Part shown: positions 42,089 through 50,308 of the stretch, one piece after another
How positions within the stretch are numbered: the first letter of the stretch is position 1
How the letters are laid out: each line of letters begins with the position of its first letter
NCBI RefSeq assembly: GCF_039542035.1
Contig: NZ_BAABHJ010000015.1
Span: 15,297 to 79,296 of the forward strand
Length of the DNA stretch: 64,000 nt
Reading direction: 5' to 3'
DNA from: Actinoallomurus liliacearum
GTDB taxonomy: Bacteria; Actinomycetota; Actinomycetes; Streptosporangiales; Streptosporangiaceae
Notes under the pieces: model-generated
Told to the model about the DNA's origin: nothing
What the model saw: only the letters and a program-made list of their open reading frames with translations
Database searches by the model: none
Position numbers and translations under genes: made by a program

Positions 42089-42979
42089 GTGCTCGATGCG
42101 GTCGACGCCGTGCTCGTACGCGAGCTGCAGCGGGATGGGAGGGCCACCTTCCAGGCGCTCGCCGACCGTGTAGGGCTGTCCCGCACGGCCGTGCGCACGC
42201 GCGTACAGCACCTCCTCGATTCGGGGATCGTGCGTGTGGTGGGAATCGTGCACGCGTCGGTGGTCGGGACCGGAGCGATCGGTCACCTGGCCATCGATGT
42301 CGACGGCCCGGCGCGACAGGTCGCCGAGGCCGTCTCCCGGCGCGCCGCCGCGTGGTTCGCGGCCCTGGCCGCGGGGGCGCACCCCGTGGTCGCGGAGCTG
42401 CGCGTACGCGACGACGCTGCGCTCGTCCAGGAGGTCGACGCGGTGCGCGCGCTGCCCGGCGTCCGCGGCATCGAGGTGTTCCGCGTGACGACGGTGGTCA
42501 AGGACGCGCACTCGGTCGTCACCGAGCTGCCCGACGTGTCGCTGGACGAGATCGACTGGCGGCTGCTGCGGGAGCTGACCCATGACGGCCGTACCCCGTA
42601 CACGAGGCTGGCCGAGGTCGTGGGGCTCTCGCAGGCGGCGACGCGGGCGCGCGCCGTACGCCTGATGCGCTCCGGGATCATCCATGTGACGGGAATCGTC
42701 GACTCCCAGGCCCTCGGCTCCGGCGAACTCGCCGGGCTGGGCGTCCGGGTCTCCTCCGACATCGGCGCGGCGGCATCGCGGATCGCGGCGCTGCCCGGCG
42801 TCAACTACGTGGTGACCGGATTCGGCCGTCACGACCTTCTCTGCGGGATCGACGCGACCTCGCGGGACGTCCTCCTGAGCACGCTGGAGGCGGTCCGGGC
42901 GGTCCCCGGCGTGTGGGTCGGGGAGACCTGGCAGCACCTCGACGTCCTCAAGCGCGTCTACGGCGCCGAGCTGCCGTGA
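42089..42979 (+). CDS. Double-domain Lrp/AsnC-type transcriptional regulator
   Basis: GTG 42089, preceded by AGGAGG, gives 296 residues. Two AsnC HTH modules are present: VDAVLVRELQRDGRATFQALADRVGLSRTAVRTRVQHLLDSG (N-terminal) and DEIDWRLLRELTHDGRTPYTRLAEVVGLSQAATRARAVRLMRSG (about 155-200), each followed by a RAM-like ligand region (PGVRGIEVFRVTTVVKD; PGVNYVVTGFGRHDLLCGI). Such internally duplicated Lrp proteins occur in actinobacteria and likely respond to amino acids. An AT-rich upstream region suggests autoregulation. Confidence 0.87.
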   Translation: MLDAVDAVLVRELQRDGRATFQALADRVGLSRTAVRTRVQHLLDSGIVRVVGIVHASVVGTGAIGHLAIDVDGPARQVAEAVSRRAAAWFAALAAGAHPVVAELRVRDDAALVQEVDAVRALPGVRGIEVFRVTTVVKDAHSVVTELPDVSLDEIDWRLLRELTHDGRTPYTRLAEVVGLSQAATRARAVRLMRSGIIHVTGIVDSQALGSGELAGLGVRVSSDIGAAASRIAALPGVNYVVTGFGRHDLLCGIDATSRDVLLSTLEAVRAVPGVWVGETWQHLDVLKRVYGAELP

Positions 42980-43112
42980 CGGCCGGGGGCAAATCCGCCG
43001 GTCTTTTACCCGATCGTCTGACCGGCCGGAGAAAACATCGGCAACCCCGGATGTCCAGGCCAATTCCGGCTATGTCAACGACCAATCCGGCGGGTTGTCA
43101 TACCGTCGTGGC

Positions 43113-43985
43113 ATGAATCTGCGGCAGCTGCGCTATGTCGTCGCGACCGCCGACCACGGGACGATGACCGCGGCGGCACAGGCCCTGTTCGTCGCGCAGC
43201 CCGCGCTGTCGCGGGCCATCCGGGACCTGGAGCGAGAGCTCGGCGTCGAGGTGTTCGCGCGCGCCGGTCGCGGCGTCGCGCTGACGGACACCGGCGAGCA
43301 GATCGTGCGCTACGCCCGCGACGCCCTGCGGGCCGTCGACGCCATCACCGCGGTTTCCTCCGCCCCGCCCGGCGGCCGCCCGGGCGGGCGGACGGCGGAG
43401 CTGCGGGTCGCCTCGACCCTGACGCTCGAGCCGGAGCTGACCGCCCGCCTCCTCCCGGAGTTCGCCCGCGACCAGCAGGCCGTACGGGTCCGGGTGATCC
43501 GCTGCGATGGCCGCGACGCGGTCGGCGCGGTGATCCGGGACGGCCGGGCCGACCTGGCCCTGACCGACCTGCCGGTGCCGGGCGACCTCGCCGCCCACCC
43601 GCTCGAACAGCGGGAGATCGTGCTGATCTGCCCGCCCGCGCTGCAGATCCGGGAGCCGGTCCCGGTGGCCGCACTGGACGGCATGCGCCTGGTCCTGCCC
43701 GCGCGCGGCGGCGCGCGGCGGGCCGAGCTGGACGCGCTGCTGGCCCGTCTCGGCGTCGCGCCCGTCGCGGCGGTGGAGTCCGACGACCGCGGCTCGTGGC
43801 TGCCGTCGGTGCGCGCCGGCCGCGGCTCCCTCCTCTGGTACCGCAACCAGGTCGAGGCCGCGGACGGCGTCACGGTGCGTTCCTTCATGCCGCCCATCAC
43901 GGCGACCATCGGCCTGGTCCACGCCCGTCGTCCGCTCACTCCGGTCGCCCGCGACTTTCTCGCCTTCGCCAAGTCACGCGGCTGA
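43113..43985 (+). CDS. LysR-family transcriptional regulator
   Basis: From ATG 43113 the 290 residues begin MNLRQLRYVVATADHGTMTAAAQALFVAQPALSRAIRDLERELGVEVFARAGRGVALT, a canonical LysR HTH. A periplasmic-binding-like effector domain follows (AELRVASTLTLEPELTARLLPEFA; ADLALTDLPVPGDLAAHPLEQREIVLICPP). The lipase gene 150 bp downstream points the same way and is the only plausible neighbouring target. Effector unknown. Confidence 0.9.
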   Translation: MNLRQLRYVVATADHGTMTAAAQALFVAQPALSRAIRDLERELGVEVFARAGRGVALTDTGEQIVRYARDALRAVDAITAVSSAPPGGRPGGRTAELRVASTLTLEPELTARLLPEFARDQQAVRVRVIRCDGRDAVGAVIRDGRADLALTDLPVPGDLAAHPLEQREIVLICPPALQIREPVPVAALDGMRLVLPARGGARRAELDALLARLGVAPVAAVESDDRGSWLPSVRAGRGSLLWYRNQVEAADGVTVRSFMPPITATIGLVHARRPLTPVARDFLAFAKSRG

Positions 43986-44134
43986 GCCGTCCCCCTTTTG
44001 CAGCCCGGCACGACAAGCGCGGCTCGTCTTGTGAGAAAGCCAAGACATCCGCCGGATGCTCGTTGAGCACGGGAGTAACGACCCGCCGCGGCCGGGCGTG
44101 TAATACCCGCCAGTCGACCGCAGGGAGCTGACTT

Positions 44135-45403
44135 ATGAAGTACAGGCTGCTCGGATCGCTGGTGGGCCTCCTGATGACGGGCGCGGCGCTCACCGCCGTC
44201 GAGGGGGCGCAGGCCGTCGCCGCTCCGGCCGCGTGCGATGCCTCCGACGCCGCGATCTACACCCCGCCCGCCGCCGTGTCCGCGGCTCCGGGAACCCTCC
44301 TCGCCTGCGAGGCGGTGACGCTGCCGAAGGTCCCCGGGAGCATCCCGATGAAGGCGTGGAAGGTGCAGTACGCCTCCACCGACCTCCACGGCACGCCGAT
44401 CGCCGTCTCGGGCACCGTCGCCGTGCCGACCGCCGCCTGGACCCGCGGCGGTTCCCGGCCCGTCATCGGCTTCAACCCCGGAACGCTCGGCCTCGGCCTC
44501 CAGTGCGCCTTCTCCAAGCAACTGGCAGGGGCCTACCAGGACGAGTACGAGGGCGACCAGATCGCGGCGATCCTCAAGGCCGGGTACGCCGTCGCCGCCA
44601 CCGACGGCGTCGGATACCTGAACGGCCAGACGCACACCTACGTCGTCGGCCGGAACGCCGGCCACGCCCTGCTCGACGCCGTGCGGACCGCCTTCCAGGT
44701 GCCCGGCGGCGGCCTGAGCACGGGCGCGAAGGTCGGCGTGTGGGGCTACTCCGAGGGCGGCCAGGCCTCGTTGTGGGCGGCGCAGCTCGCCTCCTCGTAC
44801 GCCCCCGAGCTGCGCGTCGTCGGCGACGCGGCCGGAGGCGTCCCCGGCGACCTGAAGATCACGGCGGCGGGTCTGAACGGCGGGCCGTTCGCCGGATTCC
44901 TGCTCGCCGCCGTGCTCGGCCTGCACACCGCCTACCCGTCGATGCCGTTCGACTCACTGCTCAACGACGCGGGACGGAGCGCCATCCAGCAGGGCAAGAC
45001 CCTGTGCCTGGTCGGCACGGTGACCGCGTTCGCGCTCGCGAACATCAAGAACTACACGAAGGACGCCCTCACGCTCGACCAGATCTACGCGCTGAGCGGA
45101 CCCGACGGGACCTGGAGTGACCTCATCGACGCGCAGAAGCTCGGCGTGGGCGTCGGACCCGCGTGGTCCGGCGCGCAGTACCGGATCGGCTTCCCGGTCA
45201 TGCAGTACCGCGGTCTGGCCGACGAGGTCATCCCGGCGGCGACGGAGGACGGCACCCACAAGGCGTATTGCTCGGCCGGGGTCACCACCCAGTGGAACAC
45301 CTACGCCGGTGACCACCTGACCGCCGACAACCAGGCGATCAACGACGTGATGAGCTTCTTCGCCGACCGGATCGCCGGCTGGCCCACGCTCGGCAACTGC
45401 TGA
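44135..45403 (+). CDS. Secreted lipase (LIP family)
   Basis: The 422 residues have a Sec signal peptide (MKYRLLGSLVGLLMTGAALTAVEGAQAVAAPA) and the fold of secretory lipases: VQYASTDLHGTPIAVSGTVAVP, VIGFNPGTLGLGLQCAFS, YAVAATDGVGYLNG, nucleophile GYSEGGQASLWAAQL, acid/His candidates RGLADEVIP and YAGDHLTADN. The TLGLGLQCAxS segment is typical of actinobacterial LIP-type lipases, some of which cleave triacylglycerols. A good Shine-Dalgarno (GGGAG) precedes the ATG. Confidence 0.88.
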   Translation: MKYRLLGSLVGLLMTGAALTAVEGAQAVAAPAACDASDAAIYTPPAAVSAAPGTLLACEAVTLPKVPGSIPMKAWKVQYASTDLHGTPIAVSGTVAVPTAAWTRGGSRPVIGFNPGTLGLGLQCAFSKQLAGAYQDEYEGDQIAAILKAGYAVAATDGVGYLNGQTHTYVVGRNAGHALLDAVRTAFQVPGGGLSTGAKVGVWGYSEGGQASLWAAQLASSYAPELRVVGDAAGGVPGDLKITAAGLNGGPFAGFLLAAVLGLHTAYPSMPFDSLLNDAGRSAIQQGKTLCLVGTVTAFALANIKNYTKDALTLDQIYALSGPDGTWSDLIDAQKLGVGVGPAWSGAQYRIGFPVMQYRGLADEVIPAATEDGTHKAYCSAGVTTQWNTYAGDHLTADNQAINDVMSFFADRIAGWPTLGNC

Positions 45404-45436
45404 CCCGGCGCGGCCCCGCCGCCGCCGGGCCCGCGC

Positions 45437-46999
45437 TCAGGCGGGCTCGGTGGCGGCGGTGCCGGTGGGCCCGGGGGTGGTGGTGGGGGTGCCGGGTTCG
45501 AGTGGCGGCGCGCCGACGGGGCAGTTGACGTCGCACTCGGGGCGGGCGGTGGCCCGGTCGGCCCGGAGGGCGTCGTTCCGGACCGTGACGAGCGTCAGGA
45601 CCGCGCCGACGGCCAGGAGGGCGGCCGCGAACGTCATGGCGGTGTGGAATCCGTGGTCGAAGACGCGCGGGTCCGCGTAGGCGTTCCCGATGAGGCCGAC
45701 GGCGGGCGGGACGCCCGCGACGGCGAGGAGACCGGCCGCGCGGGCGACCGCGTTGTTGACGCCGCTGGCCACGCCGGCGTGCCGTACGTCGGCGCTCGCC
45801 AGCACGGTCGCGGTCAGCGGAGCGACCGCCGCCGACAGGCCCAGGCCGAAGACCACGGCCGCGGGGAGCACGTCCGTGACGTACGACGCGTGCGGGCCGA
45901 TGCGCAGGGTCAGGAGCATTCCCGCGGCGGCCAGGACCAGCCCGACCGTCATCGGGGCCCGGGGCCCGACGCGCTGGGCGAGGGCGCCCGCCCGGGAGGA
46001 CAGCAGCAGCATCAGCACGGTCACCGGCAGCAGCGCCGTGCCCGCGATCATCGGGGAGTAACCGGCGACGACCTGCAGCTCGACGACGAGCAGGAAGAAC
46101 TGTACGCCCATGCCGCCGTACATGATGAAGGTGACCACGTTGACGGCGGTGAACTGGCGGGACCGGAAGATCCCGAGCGGCAGCATCGCGTCCGGCCCGC
46201 GCCCGGCCGACCTGCGCCGCTCGACCACGACGAACGCCGCTCCCGCCGCCACGCCGACCACGGCCGCGAGGGCGACGGCGGCCGGGGACACCCCCTTCTC
46301 CGGCGCCTCGGTGAGGGCGTACGTCACGCCGGCCAGCGCGAGGGCCGCGAGCGCCGCGCCGAGGACGTCGAAGCCGTGGTGCTCGGTCTCGTCGCGGCTC
46401 TCCGGGACGTGCCGGGCGGCGACGAGGAGCACGGCGGCGGCGAGCGGGAGGTTCAGCAGGAAGGCCCAGCGCCAGCCGGCCGCCGCGATGAGCCAGCCGC
46501 CGAGGAACGGGCCGACCGCCCCCGCGACGCCGCCGAGACCGGACCAGGCCCCGACCGCCCGCGGCCGGTCCTCCTGCGAGAAGGACGCCTGGATGATCGC
46601 CAGTGAACCCGGTGCCAGCAGCGCGCCGCCGACGCCCTGCAGGGCGCGGGCGGCGACGAGCACGCCGACGTTCGGCGCGAGACCGCACAGGGCGGAGGCG
46701 ACGGCGAACCACGCGACGCCGATCGAGAAGACCTTGCGGCGGCCGTACCGGTCGCCGAGCGACCCGCCGAGGAGGATGAGCCCGGCGAGCGTGAGGGTGT
46801 AGGCGTTGACCGTCCACTGCAGACCCGCCACGGACGCGTGGAAGTCCGCGCCGATGCGCGGCAGCGCGACGTTGACGATCGTGGCGTCGAGCATCGCCAG
46901 GCTGGAGCCCAGGACCGTGGCGGCCAGTACCCAGCGGCCACGGGCCTCCGACAGCCGGAGGTTCAAACGATCACTTCGTCGTCGTAGCACCAGCGCCAC
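45437..46999 (-). CDS. DHA2-family MFS drug/metabolite exporter (EmrB/QacA type)
   Basis: The 520 residues have 14 predicted helices. Motif A is GGSLGDRYGRRKVFSIGVAWFAVASALCG; motif D1 is SSLAMLDATIVNVALPRIGADF with LQWTVNAYTLTLAGLILLGG; the antiporter motif C-like stretch is SGLGGVAGAVGPFLGGWL. It exports hydrophobic or cationic compounds in exchange for protons. The start may be ATG 46999 (overlapping the UBP-finger gene by 37 bp) or TTG 46966, which overlaps that gene's stop as TTGA. The long Pro/Thr tail is probably disordered. Confidence 0.9.
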   Translation of the reverse strand: MALVLRRRSDRLNLRLSEARGRWVLAATVLGSSLAMLDATIVNVALPRIGADFHASVAGLQWTVNAYTLTLAGLILLGGSLGDRYGRRKVFSIGVAWFAVASALCGLAPNVGVLVAARALQGVGGALLAPGSLAIIQASFSQEDRPRAVGAWSGLGGVAGAVGPFLGGWLIAAAGWRWAFLLNLPLAAAVLLVAARHVPESRDETEHHGFDVLGAALAALALAGVTYALTEAPEKGVSPAAVALAAVVGVAAGAAFVVVERRRSAGRGPDAMLPLGIFRSRQFTAVNVVTFIMYGGMGVQFFLLVVELQVVAGYSPMIAGTALLPVTVLMLLLSSRAGALAQRVGPRAPMTVGLVLAAAGMLLTLRIGPHASYVTDVLPAAVVFGLGLSAAVAPLTATVLASADVRHAGVASGVNNAVARAAGLLAVAGVPPAVGLIGNAYADPRVFDHGFHTAMTFAAALLAVGAVLTLVTVRNDALRADRATARPECDVNCPVGAPPLEPGTPTTTPGPTGTAATEPA

Positions 47000-47232
47000 T
47001 CCTCGCCCGGCTCGAACGAGCGCACGATCGGGTGGGAGGTCTCATGGTGGTGCGCCGTCGCGTGCTTGGCGGGCGAGGAGTCGCAACAGCCGACGTGTCC
47101 GCAGGTCAGGCACAGACGCAGGTGCACCCAGCGGCCACCGGAGCGCAGGCAGTCCTCGCAACCCTCCGGAGTCCGCGCCTGGGGCGCGGGGTCCGGCAAC
47201 GCGGAGACGTGTGTACAGGTCGAAGTCGTCAT
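46963..47232 (-). CDS. Stand-alone UBP-type zinc-finger protein
   Basis: The 89 residues show CTHVSALPDPAPQARTPEGCEDCLRSGG, RWVHLRLCLTCGHVGCCDSSPAKHATAHHHETSHPIVRSFEPGEEWRWCYDDEVIV. The Cys/His pattern (CxxC, CGxxGCCDSS, HAxxHxxxTxHP) is that of the ubiquitin-hydrolase zinc finger, as in the small ZnF-UBP proteins common in actinobacteria. Ubiquitin is absent from these bacteria, so the ligand is unknown. It overlaps the start of the MFS exporter gene and is almost certainly cotranscribed with it. Confidence 0.85.
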   Translation of the reverse strand: MTTSTCTHVSALPDPAPQARTPEGCEDCLRSGGRWVHLRLCLTCGHVGCCDSSPAKHATAHHHETSHPIVRSFEPGEEWRWCYDDEVIV

Positions 47233-47323
47233 AGAGCGCATACTCGCACGCTCACGGGTCCACGCGCGCACCGCGGTCACGGCCGGGGCGTTCGCCGCCG
47301 CCGGCCGGTCCGGACAGGGCCTG

Positions 47324-48376
47324 TCACCAGTGGTCGAAGCTGAGCGGCTCGTCCTCGGGGCGGTCCGAACGGGACAGCAGCGCCAAGTCCGACTCGACCA
47401 TCATCGCGACGAGTTCTTCGAAGGACACGCCCGGCTCCCAGCCGAGCTGGTCGCGGGCCTTCTTCGGGTCACCGCAGAGCAGGTCGACCTCGGCGGGCCG
47501 GGTCAGACCCGGATCGGCCGCCACGTGGTCCCGCCAGTCCAGACCCGCCGTGCTGAACGCCAGTTCGACGAGCTCGCGCACCGACTGGGTGCGGCCGGTG
47601 CCGATGACGTAGTCCTCCGGGGTGTCCTGGGCGAGCATCAGCCGCATCGCCTGGACGTAGTCGCCGGCGTACCCCCAGTCGCGCCGCGCCTCCAGATTGC
47701 CCAGCCGGAGCTCGCGGGCCAGGCCGAGCTTGATCCGCGCCACGCCGAGGGAGATCTTCCGGGTGACGAACTCCGCGCCCCGGCGCGGCGACTCGTGGTT
47801 GAACAGGATGCCGCTGACCGCGAACATCCCGTACGACTCGCGGTAGTTCTGGGTGATGAAGTGACCGTAGGTCTTGGCGACGCCGTAGGGGCTGCGCGGG
47901 TGGAACGGCGTCCGCTCGTTCTGTGGCGTCTCGCGCACCTGGCCGAACATCTCCGACGACGACGCCTGGTAGAAGCGGATCTGGCCGCCGCCGGGCGTGC
48001 GGGAACCGCTGATGCCGCTCACCACCCGGATCGCCTCGAGCATGCGGAGCACGCCCATGCCGGTGACCTCGGCGGTGATCTCCGCCTGCTGCCAGGATAT
48101 CGGCACGAAGGAGATGGCGCCGAGGTTGTAGACCTCGTCGGGCCGGACCTTCTCCACGGCGGAGATCAGGCTGCCCTGGTCCAGGAGGTCGCCGTACGCC
48201 AGCCGCACGTCCCCGATGTGCTTGCGCAGCCTGGACACGTGCGGGTTCGCCTGTCCTCGGACCAGGCCCCACACCTCGTAGCCCTGCTCGAGCAGATGCT
48301 CGGCGAGGTACGAGCCGTCCTGACCGGTGATCCCGGTGATGAGCGCTCGCGTGGTCAGCGGAACCTCCAAGCTCAC
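47324..48376 (-). CDS. gmd: GDP-mannose 4,6-dehydratase
   Basis: GTG 48376 gives 350 residues; the exact start is uncertain. The SDR motifs are complete: ALITGITGQDGSYLAEHLLEQGYEVWGLVR (NADP-binding), QASSSEMFGQVRETPQNERTPFHPRSPYGVAKTYGHFITQNYRE (catalytic SSSE...YxxxK), RDWGYAGDYVQAM, and PAEVDLLCGDPKKARDQLGWEPGVSFEELV. It converts GDP-mannose to GDP-4-keto-6-deoxymannose, the precursor of fucose, rhamnose and related sugars. No fucose synthase partner is adjacent. Confidence 0.93.
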   Translation of the reverse strand: MSLEVPLTTRALITGITGQDGSYLAEHLLEQGYEVWGLVRGQANPHVSRLRKHIGDVRLAYGDLLDQGSLISAVEKVRPDEVYNLGAISFVPISWQQAEITAEVTGMGVLRMLEAIRVVSGISGSRTPGGGQIRFYQASSSEMFGQVRETPQNERTPFHPRSPYGVAKTYGHFITQNYRESYGMFAVSGILFNHESPRRGAEFVTRKISLGVARIKLGLARELRLGNLEARRDWGYAGDYVQAMRLMLAQDTPEDYVIGTGRTQSVRELVELAFSTAGLDWRDHVAADPGLTRPAEVDLLCGDPKKARDQLGWEPGVSFEELVAMMVESDLALLSRSDRPEDEPLSFDHW

Positions 48377-48561
48377 GGGGCTTTGCCCGTTTCGTGTGAT
48401 CCCAGAGGTTAGCCGGACCACCGGGCGATGGCGATAGCGGCCCGATCGACTCCTGCGGCCGCGTCGCCGGGCGGGGCCGCAGGGAGTGGGGCCCGGCCGT
48501 CCCCGGGCCGCCACGGCCGGTACGGGCGCCCTCGCCGGGTGGGCCGCGCGCGTAGGATGTC

Positions 48562-49626
48562 GTGGTGCGCGATGAGGGAGGGGAGCGTCTCCGCCGGGCG
48601 GAGACGCCGGAGCCCGAGTCCGCGGGGGCCGGCGCGGCGACGACGGGCCGGGGCCCCGCTCCGCTGCGGCTCGGTGGGCGGACGCTCGACCGTCTCGTGG
48701 TGATGGCCGTGGTCAACCGGACCCCCGACTCCTTCTTCGACCGGGGCGCGACGTACGCCTTCGACGCCGCGCTGGCGGCCGTCGGGGCGGCGGCCGAGGC
48801 GGGCGCCGACATCGTCGACATCGGCGGCGTCAAGGCCGGGCCCGGCGAGGAGGTCGGGGTCGCCGAGGAGCTCCGGCGGGTCGTGGACCTGGTCGCGGCG
48901 GTGCGCGAGCGGTACCCGGGCGTTCTCGTCAGCGTCGACACCTGGCGGGCCGAGGTCGGCGAGGCGGTGGCGGAGGCCGGGGCCCACCTGCTCAACGACA
49001 CCTGGGGCGGCCCGGATCCGCGGCTGGCCGAGGTGGCGGCGGCGTACGACATCGGGCTGGTCTGCGCGCACGCCGGGAGGTTGCGCCCGCGCACCCGACC
49101 GCACCGGATCGCCTACGACGACGTGGTCGAGGACGTCGTCCGGTACGTCACCGCCGAGGCCGAGCGGGCCGTCGCCCTGGGGGTGCGCCGCGACGCGATC
49201 CTCATCGACCCCGCCCACGACTTCGGGAAGAACACCCGCCACTCCCTCGAGATCACCCGCCGGCTGGGCGAGCTGGCCGCCACCGGCTGGCCCGTCCTGG
49301 TGGCCGTGTCGAACAAGGACTTCATCGGGGAGACGCTGGGCCGGCCGGTCGACAAACGCGGCGTCGGAACGATGGCGGTGCTGGGGGTCTCGGCGTGGCT
49401 GGGCGCCCGGGTCTTCCGGGTGCACGACGCCGCCGGCGCCCGGCGGGCGCTCGACGCCGTGGCCGCGCTGCGCCGGGACTTCGCCGAGCCGGGCCAGGGC
49501 GGCCCCGCGCAGCCGGGGCCGGGCGGTTCCGCGCCGGCCGGCGTGGACGACCCCGTGTTCGACCGGGACCACGCCGTCCGGAGCGCGGCCGCGGCGGGGG
49601 ATCAGCGGGTCGTGGACTCCCGCTGA
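48562..49626 (+). CDS. folP2: Dihydropteroate synthase homologue of the FolP2 type
   Basis: The 354 residues are a TIM barrel: VVMAVVNRTPDSFFDRGATYAFDAALAAVGAAAEAGADIVDIGGVKAGPGEEVGVAEELRRVVDLV, LVSVDTWRAEVGEAVAEAGAHLLNDTWGG, ILIDPAHDFGKNTRHS, VAVSNKDFIGETLGR. NRTPDSF and DIGGVKAGPG (in place of DIGGESTRPG) mark the FolP2 subgroup, whose mycobacterial member lacks dihydropteroate synthase activity. It may use another pterin-like or glycosidic substrate. It is divergent from gmd, and its end overlaps the CGNR gene by 25 bp. Confidence 0.87.
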   Translation: MVRDEGGERLRRAETPEPESAGAGAATTGRGPAPLRLGGRTLDRLVVMAVVNRTPDSFFDRGATYAFDAALAAVGAAAEAGADIVDIGGVKAGPGEEVGVAEELRRVVDLVAAVRERYPGVLVSVDTWRAEVGEAVAEAGAHLLNDTWGGPDPRLAEVAAAYDIGLVCAHAGRLRPRTRPHRIAYDDVVEDVVRYVTAEAERAVALGVRRDAILIDPAHDFGKNTRHSLEITRRLGELAATGWPVLVAVSNKDFIGETLGRPVDKRGVGTMAVLGVSAWLGARVFRVHDAAGARRALDAVAALRRDFAEPGQGGPAQPGPGGSAPAGVDDPVFDRDHAVRSAAAAGDQRVVDSR

Positions 49627-50165
49627 CGCGCCCGGTAGGCGGCGACATGCATGCGGTTGCCGCACGTGCGGCTGTCGCAGTAGCGCCGGCAGCGGTTCCG
49701 GGACAGGTCGACGAGCACGCGGGAGCAGTCCGGGGCCTCGCACACGCGCAGGCGGTCGAGCTCGTCGGCGGCGATCACGTACGCGAGGGCGATGCCGCCC
49801 TCGGCGCCGAGGTGCTCGGCCAGGCGCGCGCCCGGCGCGAAGAAGTGCAGGTGCCAGTCGTACTCGTCGTGGTCGGTCAGGCGGGGGGAGATGCGCGCCT
49901 CGGCGATGACCGCGTTGATCAGCCGTATGGCCGACTCCTTGTCGTCCGCCGCGCGGAAGACCTCGTGCAACCGGTCGCGGAGGCGGTGGGTGGCACTGAG
50001 GTCGTCGGCGTCCAGGTCACAGGCGTCGCTCAGGTGGTTGAGGTCGACGAACCGCTGAAGGCTCGCCAGGTCGGGCAACTGCTCGGTCGTGGTGGCCGGC
50101 GGCCCGCTGTTGACCAGATCGACGACGATCTGGAGGGCGTGTTCGGTGTCATGGCTGAAGAGCAC
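49602..50165 (-). CDS. CGNR zinc-finger (ABATE-domain) protein
   Basis: The 187 residues have the N-terminal ABATE domain (ALQIVVDLVNSG; LRDRLHEVFRAADDKESAIRLINAVIAEA) followed by the C-terminal zinc finger LRVCEAPDCSRVLVDLSRNRCRRYCDSRTCGNRMHVAAYRARQ, which contains the eponymous CGNR. These are thought to be stress-related transcription regulators. The 12-bp-arm palindrome at 50199-50228, 34 bp before the ATG, may be its own operator. Confidence 0.88.
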   Translation of the reverse strand: MLFSHDTEHALQIVVDLVNSGPPATTTEQLPDLASLQRFVDLNHLSDACDLDADDLSATHRLRDRLHEVFRAADDKESAIRLINAVIAEARISPRLTDHDEYDWHLHFFAPGARLAEHLGAEGGIALAYVIAADELDRLRVCEAPDCSRVLVDLSRNRCRRYCDSRTCGNRMHVAAYRARQRESTTR

Positions 50166-50198
50166 TTCGACTCCCGTTCGGGCGTCACGGTCCTTGGC

Positions 50199-50228
50199 GT
50201 AAGTAGCGTATGAGCTTACGCTACTTAC
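50199..50228. promoter_or_regulatory. Perfect palindrome upstream of the CGNR gene
   Basis: Arms GTAAGTAGCGTA (50199-50210) and TACGCTACTTAC (50217-50228) are exact complements around a 6-bp centre. It lies in an AT-richer island 34 bp from the CGNR start and 81 bp from the antiporter start, so it could be a shared operator. Confidence 0.6.
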
Positions 50229-50308
50229 AACGACTATCGGCCCTGCGTCTTCACATTGTGACGCCCCGCACGACCCCTGTGTGAACGAGCGCTGAGATTT
50301 GGGGAAGA

